Assembly: GCF_000172555.1 (NCBI RefSeq)
Contig: NZ_ABOX02000030.1
Coordinates: 1 to 64,000, forward strand
Reading direction: 5' to 3'
Origin: Pedosphaera parvula Ellin514
Lineage (GTDB): Bacteria > Verrucomicrobiota > Verrucomicrobiia > Limisphaerales > Pedosphaeraceae
DNA: 64,000 nucleotides
Part shown: positions 61,810-64,000 of the stretch, in pieces
How the letters are laid out: each line of letters begins with the position of its first letter
Position numbering within the stretch: position 1 is the first letter of the stretch
Position numbers and translations under genes: made by a program
The notes under the pieces: generated by a model
Told to the model about the DNA's origin: nothing
What the model saw: only the letters and a program-made list of their open reading frames with translations
Databases searched by the model: none

Positions 61810-61977
61810 CGGTGTAATGATTAACGCTTCAGAGCAATATGCACCGGGTTTGTGAGGGGATTGTTTCGCGGGAGGAGAAGAATTGTTAAGAGATTGTAAA
61901 GGTTGGCAGGTTTAAAGGCAAAAGTCGGAACTCTTTTGTTGATTAAGCTGCGGATTGGGACGAAAAAAGGAGGGTTT

Positions 61978-62412
61978 ATGAATGAAGTTCGCGGGCGGAA
62001 AATATTCAGCGGCACCTTTTGGATTTTGCTGCTGACCCTGTGCGGTGGCTGTAGTGCGTTTTGGAAGCGCGACCGACAGATGGTTGATTTTATAAAGCCC
62101 GGAATCACCACCAAAGCCGAGGTGTTGGAAAATCTGGGACAGCCGCTCTGGGTGGAAGAAGGGGGGCTGGCTTACCTGTGGAATCCTTCGTGGGGTGCCT
62201 ATCCGCATCGCAGAGCGAGCAGCAGGTCGAACTATAAGAGGTCTACACAGAGTGGCAGTCAGCACGAGGGAAGACATAATGTGGATCGTGAGTATGCGGT
62301 TTTTTGCGTGGCGTTTGATTCGCGCGATCACGTTTCGGAGAGTGAATTCCTGCAAGTCGGTGATGGTTCAGCAGATGATGAGGTAGCCGCCTGGTTTCAT
62401 AAATCGCCATAA
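61978..62412 (+). CDS. BamE/SmpA-like lipoprotein
   Basis: 144 residues from the ATG at 61978 with a strong AGGAGGG ribosome site. The signal peptide ends in a lipobox 'LLTLCGGC', lipid Cys at 25. 'FIKPGITTKAEVLENLGQPL' is the G-x-T-K-x-E-V-x-x-x-L-G-x-P motif of the SmpA/OmlA fold, found in BamE and many small lipoproteins. It probably sits at the outer membrane; a role in barrel assembly is possible but not shown. The acetyltransferase gene follows by eight bases. Confidence 0.75.
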   Translation: MNEVRGRKIFSGTFWILLLTLCGGCSAFWKRDRQMVDFIKPGITTKAEVLENLGQPLWVEEGGLAYLWNPSWGAYPHRRASSRSNYKRSTQSGSQHEGRHNVDREYAVFCVAFDSRDHVSESEFLQVGDGSADDEVAAWFHKSP

Positions 62413-62420
62413 ATTTCGAA

Positions 62421-62978
62421 ATGGAAAAATCAGAACTGCAAAAAATGCTGGATGGGGAGCTCTACGTGGCGAACGATCCGCAGCTAATCGAAATGCGGTT
62501 GCAGGCGAGGGAATTGTTTACGCGATATAATCAGATGAGGTATGCGGACAAGGCGGGAAGGCAGGAGCTATTGGCGGAGCTTTTTGGTGAGGTGGGTGAG
62601 AGCACGGATATTCAGGCGCCATTCTACTGCGATTATGGCTGCCACATCTTTGCAGGGCCAAATCTGTTTATGAATTTTGGCTGTGTGGTGCTGGATTGCG
62701 CGAGGGTCACGTTGGGAAGGAATGTGTCGATGGGGCCGAATGTGCAGATCTACACGGCTTATCATCCTTTGAATGCGGCTGAGCGAATCAAGGGGCCGGA
62801 ACTCGCTGCGCCGATCTGGATTGGAGACAATGTCTGGATCGGTGGAAGCTCGATTATTTGTCCGGGAGTTAAGATTGGCGAAAACACCACAATTGGTGCG
62901 GGAAGCGTGGTGACGAAAGATATGCCAGCAAACGTGTTTGTAGCGGGGAATCCTTGTCGGGTGATCAGGGAGATTTGA
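62421..62978 (+). CDS. Maltose/galactoside O-acetyltransferase-like hexapeptide protein
   Basis: 185 residues. The N-terminal helical part ('MLDGELYVANDPQLIEMRLQ', 'LFTRYNQMRY') is that of the LacA/Maa group. A left-handed beta-helix follows ('PFYCDYGCHIFAGPNLFMNF', 'VVLDCARVTLGRNVSMGPNV'), with the catalytic His in 'YTAYHPLNAAERIKGPELA' and 'IWIGDNVWIGGSSIICPGVK'. It transfers acetyl from acetyl-CoA to a sugar. The natural acceptor is unknown. Confidence 0.9.
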   Translation: MEKSELQKMLDGELYVANDPQLIEMRLQARELFTRYNQMRYADKAGRQELLAELFGEVGESTDIQAPFYCDYGCHIFAGPNLFMNFGCVVLDCARVTLGRNVSMGPNVQIYTAYHPLNAAERIKGPELAAPIWIGDNVWIGGSSIICPGVKIGENTTIGAGSVVTKDMPANVFVAGNPCRVIREI

Positions 62979-63033
62979 TTTTAAGGAAAGCCGTGAGCTG
63001 CAGGAAGTCGGGAATAAAGAGTGGAAAAGGGAG

Positions 63034-63267
63034 TTACGGTAGAAAAGTTGGGTCCTGGGCCTGAAGATCGGCAGCGCTCATCAACGTGGCTTTTTTAATC
63101 AGGTTGCAGAACTCCTTTTTGCTGGCATGATGACGAGTTCCCTCCCGGACAAGGAGATCCGTCAGGATTTTATATTCCACAGCCAGCCGTTCGAGCACGA
63201 CGATGCGGATGTATTGATCACCGAGTTTCCAGGTCTGGCCTTGTCGCAACTTCATTCGGTTTAACAT
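63034..63267 (-). CDS. Small hypothetical protein
   Basis: About 77 residues from the ATG at 63267 (63255 also possible). Beta-rich start ('LRQGQTWKLGDQYIRIVVLE') then helices ('VEYKILTDLL', 'KKEFCNLIKKATLMSA'). No signal peptide. I cannot name the family. Composition and a clean reading frame support it modestly. Confidence 0.5.
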   Translation of the reverse strand: MLNRMKLRQGQTWKLGDQYIRIVVLERLAVEYKILTDLLVREGTRHHASKKEFCNLIKKATLMSAADLQAQDPTFLP

Positions 63268-63477
63268 ACGACTTTGGTTTGCAACTGGCGAGTGATTGTT
63301 GTTCAAACTGGTCACTAACTCCCAGAATTCACCTGTTTCTGCTCAAGGAGCCGTTCAGCCGAATGAATGGGGCAGGAACAAACCATGCGCGAATTGGACT
63401 GTCCCTGGTTTCTGCCGAGTTCAACCCTGCCGGTGTTTCGGGAAGCGGTGAAGCCCCTGGTGTTGAACAAAAAGTGA

Positions 63478-63735
63478 GGGCCGGGAAAGGAACCTATCAT
63501 CACGGAAAATCCTGTCCAATCAGGCAAGGCAATCATTTTCCGGGATTCATTCTCGGCGGCCTTGATTCCGTTCATCGGTTATCACTTTAACAAGGTCACA
63601 TATTTATGGCAGGACTATTGGGACGTGGCCTTCCTAGAGAAGGAGAAGCCCGATGTGGTAATCGATGAGATGCTCGAGCGCTTTTTCTGCCGGGCGGAGC
63701 CGCAGGAGTTGAAAGTGGCCGATGGACTCAAATGA
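63478..63735 (+). pseudogene. C-terminal relic of an AlgX/AlgJ-like SGNH-fold protein
   Basis: The frame reads 'KAIIFRDSFSAALIPFIGYH', 'FNKVTYLWQDYWDVAFLEKE', 'KPDVVIDEMLERFFCR' and stops at 63733. 'FRDSF' and the 'Y-x-W-Q-D-Y-W' block are typical of the end of AlgX/AlgJ-related proteins in polysaccharide acetylation. An in-frame TGA at 63475 cuts it off, no start codon is suitable, and the remaining 80% of the gene is missing. Confidence 0.75.
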
Positions 63736-63813
63736 GATTGCCTGGATAGCCTCTGGCTTTCATTGCCAGTGTGCCTCCGTTTGAGTATGCTTACGGCCAT
63801 ACACTGTTATCCT

Positions 63814-64000
63814 ATGAAACGCCTGTTTGCCAGTTTGGTGATCGTAATTTCAGCATTGTCGCTACGTGCGGCGGAACCGGTCTTCATCGAAGCAGAGTCT
63901 TTTGCGGAGCAGGGAGGATGGTCGCTGGACACTCAATTCATTGTGGGGATGGGTTCGCCTTATTTGATCGCGCACGGGGTGGGAAAACCAGTGGCAGATG
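63814..64000 (+). CDS. Secreted FAD-dependent oxidoreductase-like protein, 3' end outside the window
   Basis: The first 62 residues are visible. A signal peptide ('MKRLFASLVIVISALSLRAA') is followed by 'VFIEAESFAEQGGWSLDTQF' and 'MGSPYLIAHGVGKPVAD'. This opening is characteristic of a group of large secreted FAD-dependent oxidoreductases in Verrucomicrobia and Planctomycetes. The fold cannot be checked because the rest is not in the window. Confidence 0.6.
   Translation, partial: MKRLFASLVIVISALSLRAAEPVFIEAESFAEQGGWSLDTQFIVGMGSPYLIAHGVGKPVAD

Noticed and set aside
63279-63590. Plus- and minus-strand frames around the AlgX-like relic
   Set aside because: Neither agrees with the frame that carries the clear AlgX/AlgJ-like motifs.
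1-64000. tRNA, rRNA, CRISPR array, prophage or insertion sequence
   Set aside because: I looked for cloverleaf-like T-loops, regularly spaced repeats and transposase motifs on both strands and found none that hold up by eye.

Overview
The window looks like chromosomal DNA of a Verrucomicrobiota bacterium, probably a relative of the soil lineage that includes Pedosphaera (subdivision 3). This placement is inference from gene content. The pointers are two ECF-type sigma factors fused to a membrane/periplasmic tail, a lone pseudopilin with a G/F cleavage site, large secreted proteins ending in a short beta domain that finishes in F-(Y/F)-R-L-K or similar, and a YXWGXW/DUF6600 protein. No rRNA, tRNA, CRISPR array, phage or intact transposon was seen.

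Layout. 1-6058: the end of a HEAT-repeat gene, a secreted glycosidase-like protein, and a coupled pair (sigma factor with membrane tail plus a small membrane coiled-coil protein), separated by repeat-rich gene-free DNA. 6059-29000 is mostly housekeeping: a DUF6600 protein; ruvC-ruvA-acyltransferase-receiver operon; lytic transglycosylase; priA; a CusF-like/SCO1 copper lipoprotein opposite a DtxR/MntR-type regulator; TMEM175-like channel; glutamate dehydrogenase; queE-aminotransferase-rsmA-exonuclease-NUDIX; clpP-clpX; and a minus-strand group leuB-cytosine deaminase-pseudopilin-PQQ propeller protein. 29000-40180 is accessory: SBBP and LVIVD beta-propeller proteins, a second sigma-membrane fusion, DUF6869, TPR, and two tandem HEAT-repeat paralogues among dispersed repeats and broken outer-membrane gene ends.

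40182-48045 is a complete polyhydroxyalkanoate (PHA) locus: class III-type synthase phaC, a phaE-like subunit, thiolase phaA, a phasin, the regulator phaR, two SDR reductases (one phaB/fabG-like) and a patatin-like hydrolase with a basic tail. Four copies of the palindrome (T)TGTGC-N4-GCAC(AA) sit in the phasin and phaR/SDR promoter regions and are good candidates for PhaR operators.

48363-54515: a decayed third HEAT copy with a decayed DUF481-type remnant, a YdeP-type molybdopterin oxidoreductase, a membrane protein, a LOG-type phosphoribohydrolase and a secreted CBM9-like protein. 54971-61809 is the most unusual part. Four serpin genes lie in tandem, three with signal peptides, with quite different reactive-centre loops; there is also the relic of a fifth. 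The last serpin has lost its 5' end and abuts a fused MbnP-MbnH-type di-haem protein gene whose own 3' end seems cut. 61978-64000: a BamE/SmpA-like lipoprotein, a hexapeptide acetyltransferase, a small hypothetical protein, the C-terminal relic of an AlgX/AlgJ-like protein, and the start of a secreted FAD-oxidoreductase-like protein.
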